Source: Xiphias gladius (taxonomy: Eukaryota; Chordata; Actinopteri; Istiophoriformes; Xiphiidae). From it: DNA of 64,000 bases. A program made the translations under genes and the position numbers. The notes below the pieces were generated by a model. The model had not been told where the DNA came from and did no database searches. It saw only the letters and a program-made list of their open reading frames with translations. Below are positions 1 to 11,500 of this stretch, in pieces. Within the stretch, counting starts at the first letter, position 1. Every line of letters starts with the position of its first letter. Where the stretch lies: contig NC_053409.1 in NCBI RefSeq assembly GCF_016859285.1, positions 22,391,976 through 22,455,975 on the forward strand, in the 5' to 3' direction.

Positions 1-1560
1 GGGGAGATACACCCGCACTTGGCTGCTGTCGTGTCCCACATACAGGTTCGCCACAAGGGAGCAAACGATCCTACCTGCCAGCGGACTGCTGGAAGCCACC
101 GAGGGCCGTGTTACAACGAGGCACATGTGGAATTAGGAAGAAAGAAAAGGGGGCCGCCACAGTGTCAACACACACACACACACACACACACCTCCTAAAC
201 ACACATCTCAAACATAATCAAACACACTGAAGACAGTGATGTATAGGTGAGATAAGAAAAAATAAAAGAGGCTTGCAAAGACATTTTTCACAGTCTGCTG
301 AGAAATAGATTCCAAAGGAAATGTATTTTTGCTGATTCAGAGCTCTTACTTTCTAAGAAATGGGTATTAATAGCTCACTTCTTTCCCTGCTGTAGCTTAG
401 CACGCAGCCAGCTGTCAATGTGTGTGTGTGTGTGTTACTGTAAGTCAGAGACTGTATATGCCACAGTCAGTGAAGAATAACTCCAGGAAAAGGAAAAAAA
501 GAAAAAAAAAAAAAAAACTTTTCTACTGTAAAAAAAAATCGCTGTTGTGGTTGCAGGCTGCAGGTTGGGATCCACAGAAAACAGCACTATAGCCTACAGC
601 CAAGCTAGCAGCGCTGCGAGGCTGTGCTCAGGCACAGCGGTGCTTTGAGCTAAATGCTACACAGTGACAATGCTCACATGCTGATGCCAAGCAGGTATAA
701 TGTTTCGTGGCAATCCACCCCATAGTCGTTGGCATATTTCAATCTGGACCAACGCGGTGGGCAGACCGACGTTGCCATTCATAGAGCCCGGCCGGAACGA
801 AACCGCTTTCCTGTCGGAACCTTAAAAATCACTCGTAGCATCATCGTCGTCTTCATTATTTGCTCGATATTTACACGAATACACCCGCCATGAAAACCCA
901 GGAGTTATTTCCTCCCTGCTAGCTACACAGAACATAAAGCCGAGGGGGGCTGGAGGAAACTGGGAAAACTCTTGCTGGAACATCTTTTCCATTTGCACAC
1001 TGGTGCACCGTTTCAAGACATGACAGCATCCTAGTAAAAACACACACACACACACACTCAAAAAGAGAGCTACAATAATTCAGAGCGTGGTGAATAATTC
1101 AGTGTTTCTCTCAGCCTCATGGACACTGCTTTTCCAAAGTCGCAGGGGAGCCTCCGCACAATCGTGTTGGCACTCTCCATGTGCTCCAATGGCGCATCAG
1201 GCGAACATATTCTACTGGTTTGGGCCGAGGTCTTAGGCTCGATCCTGTCTCCCTGCCCAGACGAGGGAGTCTTTGGGATCCATCCGAGGCCCCGATGTGG
1301 AGAGCAGTTGGCAGACTTCGCTGTGAGCGTGCGTGACTAACTGCGTTGCTGAGCAGTCGGGCTGTTGTGATCCCCGTTACTCCAGCTGGCTCCGCTCGGC
1401 GTAGGAAGTCCATTAGCAGGACAAGGAACACTGTGGGTATTCTCCTGCGCCTCAGCCCCGAGGATAATGAGCCTATCTGGGAAAAAGGCTTCCAGATGAG
1501 ACGGGGACGCTGGACTGTCCACGAATAGATAAGGAGTGGAGCCACTCTCTTCTATTCAAG
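1..1560. other. Unassigned GC-richer block at left edge
   Basis: This block is visibly richer in G, C and CpG than the AT-rich sequence to its right, especially from about 570 to 1530, and could be the promoter or 5' end of a neighbouring gene that lies mostly outside the window. On the minus strand a frame is open from an ATG near 136 down to base 3 (about 44 codons) and runs off the edge. Another minus-strand frame is open from about 1522 to 1337. Neither matches a protein I recognise, and splice-like sites near the edge do not settle a model. Nothing here belongs to VPS39, whose coding region ends at 5582. Treat it as an unidentified neighbour, not as a gene call. Confidence 0.25.
169..191. 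repeat. CA dinucleotide microsatellite
   Basis: An uninterrupted CA tract of about 11 units. Shorter CA or TG tracts lie at about 419-433 and 1040-1057. It is likely to be length-polymorphic. Confidence 0.9.
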
Positions 1561-1661
1561 GGAACAGGAGGAGGAAGTGCTCTATATCTAAAATGTCACA
1601 CACATTAGATTATTAGAAAATACCTTTACAATTAAGCAAACCATCATTTAATATCCACTAT

Positions 1662-2236
1662 CAGTGGCGGAACAGATACTCAGAACTTTCACTTAAGTTA
1701 AAGTAGCGATACCACACTGCAGGAGAATTTTAAATGCAGGAAATTTTCCTGCATTTAAAACCCTACTTATAAAAAGTAAAAGCACAGAAGAACTGGCATC
1801 AAAATGTGCTTAAAGTACCAAAAGTAAAAGTACTCATTATTTAGAATGGCCCATTTCAGAATAATAAATACATTACTGGATTATAATTATCGGCACATTA
1901 ATATGTGAGCACCACTAATGATGCAGCTGGTAAGTGGGGGGGGCTAACTTTATATACTGCCCGGGCAGCTTAAATTATAACAACACATAATAATTTATTA
2001 GTTCTTATATTTATATTTTGTATTTTCTTTTTCTTAAATGTTCTATTAATCTGAATCGGGAAAGTAACTAGTAACTAACCTTTTCAATAAATGTAGTGGA
2101 GTGAAAAGTCCAATATTTACCTCAGAAATGTAGTGGAGTAGAAGTATAAACTAACATAAAATGGAAATTCTCAAGTAAAGTACAAGTACCTCAAAATCGT
2201 ATTCAAGTACAGTACTGGATTAACTGTACTTAGTTA
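1662..2236. repeat. Nonautonomous hAT-like DNA transposon relic
   Basis: The left end begins CAGTGGCGGAA and the right end reads through AGTACTGGATTAACTGTACTTAGTTAC. These are the two ends of a very common teleost interspersed repeat whose termini are rich in AGTAC and TACTT words; the assignment to that family, usually called hAT-like, is from memory. No transposase frame is present. The interior is AT-rich and contains a 33-bp inverted repeat listed separately. Confidence 0.6.
1728..1760. repeat. Compact inverted repeat, 16-bp arms
   Basis: The left arm TTTTAAATGCAGGAAA is followed, after a single T, by its exact reverse complement. It lies inside the hAT-like relic and is probably an internal hairpin of that element. 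Confidence 0.85.
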
Positions 2237-4244
2237 CTAATAAGCTCACAATCCAGTCAGCATACGCATCTGCACAGGCTCTAAAGATAACTGTATGGTG
2301 TATTTCATTTTTCTAATAGTGTAAAGAGAATTTTTTTAATTAGCTCATCTCTCATTTTATAGAGGTCCAATACTGCCAGGAAAATAAAAATCCATAAAAA
2401 TAGATTAAGTAATGAGTAAAATAGTCATGGTAAATCCAAATTATGATGCTGAAAGAAAACTGTTACTAGGTCAGTGTTTATGAGCTACTCGGAAACAAAG
2501 TAGAATTTTGACCAAGAAAAGATAAGTGATGAAGTTAAGAGACTCTGCAGAATTTTTTATTCACCCTGTGTCAAAACTACCAATTGAGATATGTTAAAAT
2601 CATCAGTAAGTGAAAAATGTTTACTTACCGGTAAAAAATAATTACACTTTACTTGAAAATTCTGATCCCGATTCTGACCCACAAATTATAGCTGACATTG
2701 GAATACAGTTTTTAAAATTCACAATTTCATAACTTTGAATTATCATTTGGATTCGAATAATCACAGTGTGCATCATAATTAATGACTTAATGTGGTAGTT
2801 TGCTTAGTCAAATAGAAAAAACACTAAATCCCAATTACGGCATTAAGTCAAAAGTTAGATTGAGTCAAAATTAAGATATTCTCGTCAAATTTATGAAAAA
2901 AATGTATAAATAACTTCTTAATTTCATAAATTTGAATAATTGTTAAATGATTTTACTTAATAAAAAAATAATGTTGACTGATAAATCTAATTTTTTTTGT
3001 GTAACATTTATGATTTACTTGTAGTATTCCATTATTGGATTGGACATATTATCGCATTATTTGTTGACTCTTAATAAGTTTGATTTGTATTCTCACAATC
3101 TTGACATCATATCTTTCGATTTTATTCATTTAGTCATTTTCCTCTCGGCGCTAACCGGCTTCCGCAGGTTTGGAGCAAATTTTATAACGTATATTTTAAA
3201 ACCGACATCATCATTTTTATTGGGTTCCCGTGAATGTTCAACTTAAAAGAGGGACAGTCCTTGAATCTACTAAATCTAAATGCAAGCAAAAATAAGACGT
3301 TAACACCTTCACAGTGAAAACCAGCAGCACAAGTTTGGTATCACACAGACGACAGAAAGACAAGTTGAAATGCTTGTTTATTACTGATTAACGCCAGACA
3401 CACAGATGGTACCTGCTAGGTTGCCCCTCAGAATCAAATAACTTCAGTGAGAATTTTGTCATCAGCACTCTCAGTCTATATACAGTATACACACAGTGGT
3501 ACAAAAGTTCCCACTCAAAAACAAAACAAACAAAACAAAAAAATCTGAAACAGTCTTAGCAGAGAATGTGTGCAGACCTTCAGGAGCAGAGGAGGAGGGT
3601 ATTTAAAAAGGAGCAGGAGATGCAGAAATTGCTACAACTTGTGGGAACGTTAAATTAAAACAGTCGCAAGAAGTCTCCAACTATTCAGACATGGGCTTAG
3701 TGGTTAAAACAGACATGTCTGAGTCATGAAAGTCATGAGCATTCATTCTCTGGACCCCAATTCATTCTAAAAACATTACATTCATTGCTTGCATTTCGCT
3801 CTCAATAAACTGGGGAGTCCTGCTTTTTTGACTTACCTCCCAGGTGGACGGTAAACGGTCACATTTGATAACAATATTGCCGTTAAAATGAACAGATCAA
3901 TCACACCTCTCGAGTTATTCACATTACTTCCAGTTCTTATCGCGCAGATATGCGGTTTGATAATAAATAAACAAGGCCTCCCTCCACTTTTAAAGTGCTG
4001 TACTTTTGTCTGGTCTTTCTTAAAGCAAAACTATGTAACACCATCTTCCTCTTGTAAATAAAAAGTTGGAGTCATAAGCAATACAGCTAATTCTTTCTAT
4101 ATTCAGTGCACACCAGTACCTCAACTAACTTTAGAAAGATGGTGTTGTGTAACCGACGTTATTGAGTCAGTTTGCTGACTTTGTGACTCACCTCTACTTG
4201 TGCTACTGTAACACTGTTTTAGCGTTGTCACAGTAATTCAAGGC

Positions 4245-4519
4245 TTGATGATTAGGCTAAATGATTATTTTCCTTACTGACAAATCTGCCGTTAATTTTC
4301 CGGACACGTTGCTTAATTGTTTAATCTATTAAATGTTTGATGGTTGTTTTGTCCAATCCACAGTCCAAAACCGGAATATTTTCAATTTACTCTCATTTAT
4401 GACAAGGAAAAGGAGCATATGCTCCTATTTAAGGAGGCTGGAGCCTTTATTAAAACAGTTGCAGATTAATTTTCTGTCAGCCAACTAACTGGTCAATCAA
4501 CTAATCATTGCGGCTCTAC
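4245..4519. repeat. Teleost GGGCTGCAACTAA-type MITE copy
   Basis: A diverged copy of a common fish repeat whose ends carry alternating GATTAAT and ATTGATTA words and a terminal TGCAGC/GCTGCA. This copy ends with TCATTGCGGCTCTAC. Other copies lie at about 6435, 11396, 13156 and 56655. Family recognition is from memory; the similarity between copies is visible in the sequence. Confidence 0.5.
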
Positions 4520-5547
4520 ACTGACCCAAGCAAATCTTGTGAAATTAAGCGAAACTCACTGCCACCTTGGGTGCTGTTCAAAAGTTACATAGTCCCACTT
4601 TAAAAAAATTAGTTCTACCTCAAACTTTTCATACGACTGGGAAAGAAAAAACAGAAAATGAACACAAAGAGGGCTGGATGAGAACTTCAAAATATATATC
4701 ATAAAAGTGTGGATGTTGTCTGGTAGTAATCATTCACGAGCTGTAAAGCCAGTAAATGGAAAAAAAAAAAAAAAAAACACAGCTGTGAATAACTTCGGTT
4801 GGAGAAGAAACCTCAAAATACAAAAACGTCAAAACACTGAGACGAATGTCGTTTTGCTTCATCAGTACTGGCACATGCTAACAAAGAACATCTCATGACA
4901 GACATCTGACTCTATTGTAAGTACAATCTTCAAGTCACAGAAGGCAATGAACAGTACTCCTGCAGAGTCTTTATGGCATATCGAGCAGTGTTTGAGGCCT
5001 ATACAGTGTCACAGGAGGGGAAAGAGAGAGTGAGAGGCAGGGAGAAAAAAAAACAAACAAAAAACAAAAAGACAAGCACTGACCCAAGGCTTGTAATCAT
5101 CTCCTGGTGAGAAGGAGCGCTAACTTCTCTTGTTACAGCTCCTCTTCCTCTGGGCATCTGTCAATAGCACCCCGTTTTCTTCCGAGGCGACGCGTAAGGC
5201 GACGAATCCCCTCTAGCGTTGCAGCGACACATGCTTTTCAAATGTCAGAGTTTACCTCCCTCTGTCTCTTTATTTCTCCGCTCCGGCTGTGCGACCCCGG
5301 ACATTCCTCCTGTTACCTCACGCACAGGGAGACAAAAAAGTCGCAGCCTTTGCTTTCAGAAGGAGCGCCGGTTCTGCTCAATGAGTCAAGCGTGACAACA
5401 TTAGTGCCAAAGGTTAACTCGGGATTAAAAAAAAACGTCCTCACTCATAGTGCAAGCGTCCAATTCCAGGCACTTCCAACCTTCTGATGTATTTTCTAGT
5501 TCATGGATGTCCAAGCACTGAAGTCCACAAGGAATATGGGGGGATTA

Positions 5548-5553
5548 TTTATT
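5548..5553 (-). terminator. Candidate VPS39 polyadenylation signal
   Basis: Minus-strand AATAAA, 28 bases beyond the VPS39 stop codon. It is the first canonical signal, but it is so close to the stop that a later one (near 5269 or 3376) may be the main site. Confidence 0.35.
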
Positions 5554-5581
5554 AGTAAACAGTCTTGGGGAGGAGAAGCTG

Positions 5582-8500
5582 TTACTGCTCAGTGGGACAC
5601 ACGTTGCGGTCTTTGCAGCAGAAGTAATGAACCACCACACCGTTGGGATACCTGGCAAATGCACTGTTAGAGAAAGATAAACAGAGAACGCTTTACTGTG
5701 GGGGTAGGATTATTACTTACTGCATCACAGCAGATAAACAAGCATCTAATTAAAATGTACTCAGAGTAAACTTAAAATGAACAGGGTATGAAATTAGCAG
5801 CAGCGCATGGCATAAAATTGTGTTCAAGTTAATAATACCGAGACTGCAGACATTAAAAAAAATCTTATAAAAAGATTATAGGTATAAAATGGGGCGGTCA
5901 CAATGTAGGGACGGTGTCAAAATCCCCACAATAATGAGACTGTTGATGATAACCCAAGCGACGTGTAAGAAAAGCACTTTAAAAAACCTCAGCCTGCTTT
6001 TTCCCAGATTTAAGAGTCGCACTTTCTTTGTCCCACTATTTTCAATATGTGCAGTGAAATGCAAGGGTGGTGTACTCCAAAGAATATGCTAAAAGGCTAA
6101 TGTGCCATAATAATTGGAATAAAAATAAATAAGGTATAAGAAAAAAGGACATAGTACAAGAGTTCAAAGATATAAAAAAATATTAAGTAGGTGAATGTTT
6201 TTCATACAAGTGACAAAAAAGCCTGCTTAAAAATGTTTTTAATTCCTTCACTGAGACAATGTTACCTGTTTCCTATTTTCTTCTTGCAAACTCTGCAGGT
6301 CTTTTCCTCTGTAATGACACATTTCACCTGTTGGTGGAAGATACGCTCCTCCTGCACCTGAAAACAGAGGAACATGTTTGGTGAGCAGAGGCAGATAAAC
6401 GACACCGTAAATGAACCATAAATTTATAAACACTTATTATCGTCACCAGTTGTTCTGCGATTATTTTTTTTTCAATTATTCGCCATGTCTATGAAATGTC
6501 AGAAAATGGTGAAAAATGTCTCCCATAGCTCAAGGCGACATACTCAGATTGTCAAAAACTCAAAGATATTGAGTTAACTATGATAAACAACAAAGACACG
6601 TAGCAAATTATTACATTTGAGGATCCAGGGAATGTTGGATTTAATAAATTATAATTATTACATTTTATCATGAGTTACAAACTCAATCCAAACTGCTGTA
6701 CTTCAGCAATAGACACTCAGCCAGAGAATGCCGACGTTGTCCTCACTGCTCCGGGTTCAAAGCTTCAATTTCCTCTCTAATGGTCAACATTTGGATGGTC
6801 ACTCTGGTTCAAGCTTCCTGTGTCACACATGCACATACAGTATCCACCGTGCTGAAATGTCCTTGAATAGTTACCTGAATCTCCTTCAGATGAGGGGAAA
6901 GCCATTTCTTAGCTGCCCCCTTCTCTCTGACTTCAGCAGAGTGAAGCATAGAAACCACATGACCTTTTCCTAAGAAAGGGTTTTCTTTGACTTTACCCAA
7001 CCATCAGTCACTTCCCTGGACACTACATTAGAGGTTAACAACTGAAATTTTTAATCTTAGTTACATGAACTACCATGTGAACACATTCTGCGGGACTCAC
7101 CCTGAGGAACTCGGCCTGCAGGAGACTCTTCAGCACCTGGTTGCAGCGTTTCATCTGAGCCTTCTCCTCCAGGACGCTCTCCAGGAAAACCCGGATCTCT
7201 CGGATCTGAGTATTTGCTGGGAGCAGATTGATGGCCTGGAAACCGAATAGTTGGCTTGTTAAACACTGCGGACCAGACATTGTTAGTTTTTAATCTTTAA
7301 TATGTCACTGTCTTTCTGACAATTAGCCCACCCTGCCACCATCAATAGTTACAGTTACTCTTCCTGTGTAAGAGGACCAATGATGTCTTTACCACGTTAG
7401 GAAAAAAAATGTTTGTCCTTGAGGTTAGGGAGATTTTCAGAGTGTATAAGCCTTCCGTCACATTAGGAGAGGTTTAGCACAGGCCTTGAGGTACAAGAAG
7501 CAGGTCTGAAAAATGTAGCGGATTTGTCTGTCTGGGTGATGTGAATGAAAACGCTTTGCTCTCTCAAGAGCTACTGTGCCCAAGTGTCCTTGAGCCAGAG
7601 CCCGGCCCCTGTTGGTCACGTACGGACACTGAGCAGCCAGCAGAAGTAGACCAGGTTGAGAGATTTCAGTGGCCATGTGACCGCCGACAAGTAAAGAAAT
7701 GTTTTTACTTGTATCCATACAAAACTGTGATGCTGACAAAAGGAATTGTTGAAAAAAAAAAAAAGAGCTAAAAAAAATGATAAACATACAAATCAACTGC
7801 TTCATGTGAGAAGTTTTTCCTGGCGTTTTGTACAGTCTTGTCTCCCTTATTCACTCTTGGCGAGGCAGAGTCTGGGAGCAAGGCCACGGGAAATGAAAGA
7901 AAGGTGCCATTAAAATCAATGAGGGAGCACAGCAGGGCAGAGTAGCACAGAAAGACAAGATGGAGAGCTCCAATCCGTGGGATCTGAACCTAAACATGCT
8001 CATAAACCTGCAGTGTTCCCCTAGAGAGACTCTTAATTTGACATATCTATGGTCGGACATAGATCAGTGGTGCCTTTCGCACAAAATCATATCGACTTTA
8101 AATCAAAGTTACAAAGTTTTTATGGTGCATTCTACGACCAGAATATAACTCAAAACAGCTATCCTTCTGTATTAAAATATTAACAGTGACACAGTGGAGG
8201 CTTTTCAAAGACTGTGCGTCTGCTCCTCTGTGATAAGATAGGAAAAGAAAGAATGCACAACGTGCTGATCTGGACTGTGTTAGGAGATTTTTTTGCAGTA
8301 GGCAGCTGGATGGCATTGAAAACCACAGACGCAGACGGCTTTAGAAAGCATTCTTCGAGGGATGCCTTCTTTACTAGACAGCGTTCGCTGGATTGTGACA
8401 TGAAGGTTTGACAAGAAAAACAGGTCATGAGCTAGTTTTGAACAGAACAGCCTTTATTCAATTAACCCTTTGGTATTTTGGTTATGGCTGCAGATATTCA

Positions 8501-11500
8501 AAACAGATATATGAAAGGTATTTCGTTAGAGATATTCACATTACAACATAGACGCTTCCCGTGGGAGATCATTACCCTGGTGGGAATCTTTTTTGGTTCG
8601 CTGGATCTTCTCTGTCACAAAGGCAGCAGCTTGATCACCCCCAACAGTGCGAACCCTTCTGATCTCACTCTAAAAATAAACTAAATCAAATCTCTAAATG
8701 AGTTCTTTCATTTCACATTCTGCTTTAATTTTACACCAAATGCTAAATGACTAATCTTGTGCGAGTGCGTGTCATCGTTAATCACGTTATTTAATCTCAT
8801 TTTAATCGAGCCGAAACAAACCGACTCTTATGAGTTTCATCTCACTAACACATCTTGTTTGAATTTGGAATGATTACTAAATCTGAGCGATTGCAAAGCG
8901 ACGTCTAATAACAATAAAGCCTTGGACTGAATTAGAAACTAATTCTCGCTTTCTGGTTTAATGATCGGTTTGAAGAACCTGATGGAGTTTGCTGCATAGG
9001 AAAGTTGATTTAAAGTGCAGAAGACTTTGCCAATCTCACAAAAGTCAAAATACATTTAGCGTCGAGTTCATCTCTGTGACTGACAAATTACTTGATACGA
9101 ACACAGCCTGATCTGTCTTGATGCAGTAAGCATGTGTTATACTCCAAGGAGGTAAAAGCACAATTATTTGTCAGTATTACCAGACTGGGGTTTGGTCTTG
9201 AGTCACCCTGGTGAGGAATGGAGTGCTGCTCTGCTGCTGTTTACCTTGGTGGTGTTGAGCTTGCTGTGGTGCAGCTCCAGGACCTGCAGGGCTGCCTGGA
9301 GGTTGGCCTGAGGTCCCGACAGCTCCATCTTGATGGGCCCCAGGCAGTGGACGTCAGGCGGGGACAGGTACATTCTCAGCAGAGACAGATAAACCTGCAG
9401 GGCAGGAATATAACTATTAATAGTTATCTTAGTCCAAGTTTTATCCGAATCAGAATCTTTTATATATGAAATGACCAGGGATTTGTCTCAGAGTTTCACA
9501 GTAAATGCCAACACAGAGCAAAATGTGATTTTAGACAACAATGAATAACTGAATGAATAATTATTACAAAGTCCTTTACTGAACAAAAACAGGATTAAGG
9601 TTTTAAAACAGGAGATAAAATAAATCAATGTGTGATATCTGCCGAGACACCGAATTAGAGAATAAATGATTAGATGGGAGAGATCACACAGGAAATTAAA
9701 TCAAAATGTCATTAAAAAAGAAACCTATAAAGATTAGAAAATAAGTTGGAAGAACCTAGAGGACTAGGGCATGCTGAGTTTATAAAATCTAGCCTTCTAA
9801 TCTTAATAGTACACTTTAAACACAGACACCCAATATTCAGTGTTCAAGCAGACATCTTATATCTTTGTGAGTTTGGGATTCATTAATTTTCAGCACCAGT
9901 TGTATTCCAAAAGTATTGGCTTTGTCAAGCAACATTTAATAAAATGAAAAAAAAAAAAAAATGTAGGCAATGTGAGCTGTCGTTTTTGGTTAGGTAGAGA
10001 AGAAGAACTGGAGATGTTAGTTTTTTCCGTAGAACTGGCAATGTGCATGTGCCATAAATAATCCATTATATTTGTACAGCACTTTCTGCAAACACAAAGG
10101 CACTTAACAGAAGGCAGAGCGTACAAAATGAAAAAAGTGGTCATAAAAAAAACCAAAAAAACCAAAAACAAACACATCAGAACTATAATAAAATTCAAGA
10201 TGACACAACAAACAACAACATTCAAGTAGAAATGTCATAGGATCTAAAATGAACAAAACGATGACAAAACACATCAAAATGAAAATACACTAAAAGCAAC
10301 TTACATCTTTATTTCCTTCAACTAAACTGTTGTAGTGCCGGTGACAGTATCTGCAGAGCACACAGAGAAAATGTGAGCAAATATAAAGCACGATTGTTCT
10401 ACTTATTTTTATATAATGTTGACTAACGTTCACAGCACTGTAATGAGGTAATTATGATGGCTCAATTAGGTCACATGGCTAAATGACTTTTTAAGGGCCA
10501 GCAGGCAGAAAAAGCTCAAAGTTAAATATGGTTTTAGCACAAAAAACAACTTTCTACAACTTTTCAATACTATCTTACTGTTTATTGTCTTTTACAGTTA
10601 TAAAATAACTGCTGACAGTCAGTAAAATTAGCTGCTAGAGTTCTCAAACTGAGCAGCTAACATTTGGCTGTCCGTTGGTGTTAATGTCCCACCCAGCTGT
10701 TCAGGAGTATGTGGTGTTTGTACGACAGAAAAACTCACTCTTCAGCCATGTGGGTGTCTCTCAGGATGTGCACATAGATGAAGAGCGCCTGCTCGTGTTT
10801 ACCCATCCGACCCAGAAGCAGAGCCCGTTCCTCCAGCAGGCCTTGGAGATCGAAAACGAGGTCAAAGGTGCAAGTTACACCCTTCAGTTTAAACGTACAT
10901 AACTTTGGTAAAACATTCCTCTATAACTGAGAACATATGTACATGAGGTAATGGGAACTATGGGAGATACACCGTTTAAATAGGTCTAATCGTTTTTAGA
11001 CATTTTAATGCGGAAAAGTTACATATTATAGCTTTAATTTGTATTCAAAACAAAATACCTAGTAAATGCTACAAACATTATCTTAACAATATCACATTCT
11101 TCGAAAAAGGATCACATAATAAAAAGTCAGCTTCTTTAGAAACAAAATCAACATCCTTTTTTGTATTTCTTAAGCAAACACAATGTCCTGTTTGTCCTCT
11201 GTCCACATATTTGTCATCTAAGTGGAACTTCAGCTCTTACCATCAAAGGGAAAGTCACTGATGAGTCTGGCTGGTTCGTAGCTGGTAGAAATATCCAGGA
11301 AAGACAGCAGCTTGTTCCTGAACTCTCCCAGTTTGCCCTTCTCCTTTCCTGCAGCGACGGCTGAAACACCTACAACAGCACAGAGGTTTTTTTATTCTAG
11401 TTTCTAGAGCTGAAACAGTTCTTCAATTAATTGATCAGTACAGGAACAGAAACGTGCAAAAATGCCAAAAATTCTCTGGTTCCACCTTCTTAGATGTGAC

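Larger units (their letters stand above)
2237..5581. other. Spacer 3' of VPS39, with probable 3' UTR
   Basis: No coding frame that I can support. The part nearest 5581 should be VPS39 3' UTR, which is read on the minus strand. Possible minus-strand AATAAA signals occur near 5548, 5269 and 3376, so the 3' UTR may be short or extend about 2 kb. One interspersed repeat copy lies at about 4245-4519. The plus-strand open frame at 5107-5487 is antisense to the likely UTR and resembles nothing known to me. Confidence 0.5.

Noticed and set aside
1117..1545. 142-codon minus-strand open frame
   Set aside because: Arginine- and proline-rich, as expected of any frame in GC-rich promoter DNA. No family resemblance and no convincing splice context.
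5107..5487. 126-codon plus-strand open frame
   Set aside because: Antisense to the likely VPS39 3' UTR, with no similarity that I can name.
10055..10150. Possible SINE tail (TTTGTACAGCACTTT) in a VPS39 intron
   Set aside because: Only a short similarity to fish retroposon 3' ends (another near 23770). No head, promoter boxes or boundaries could be seen.
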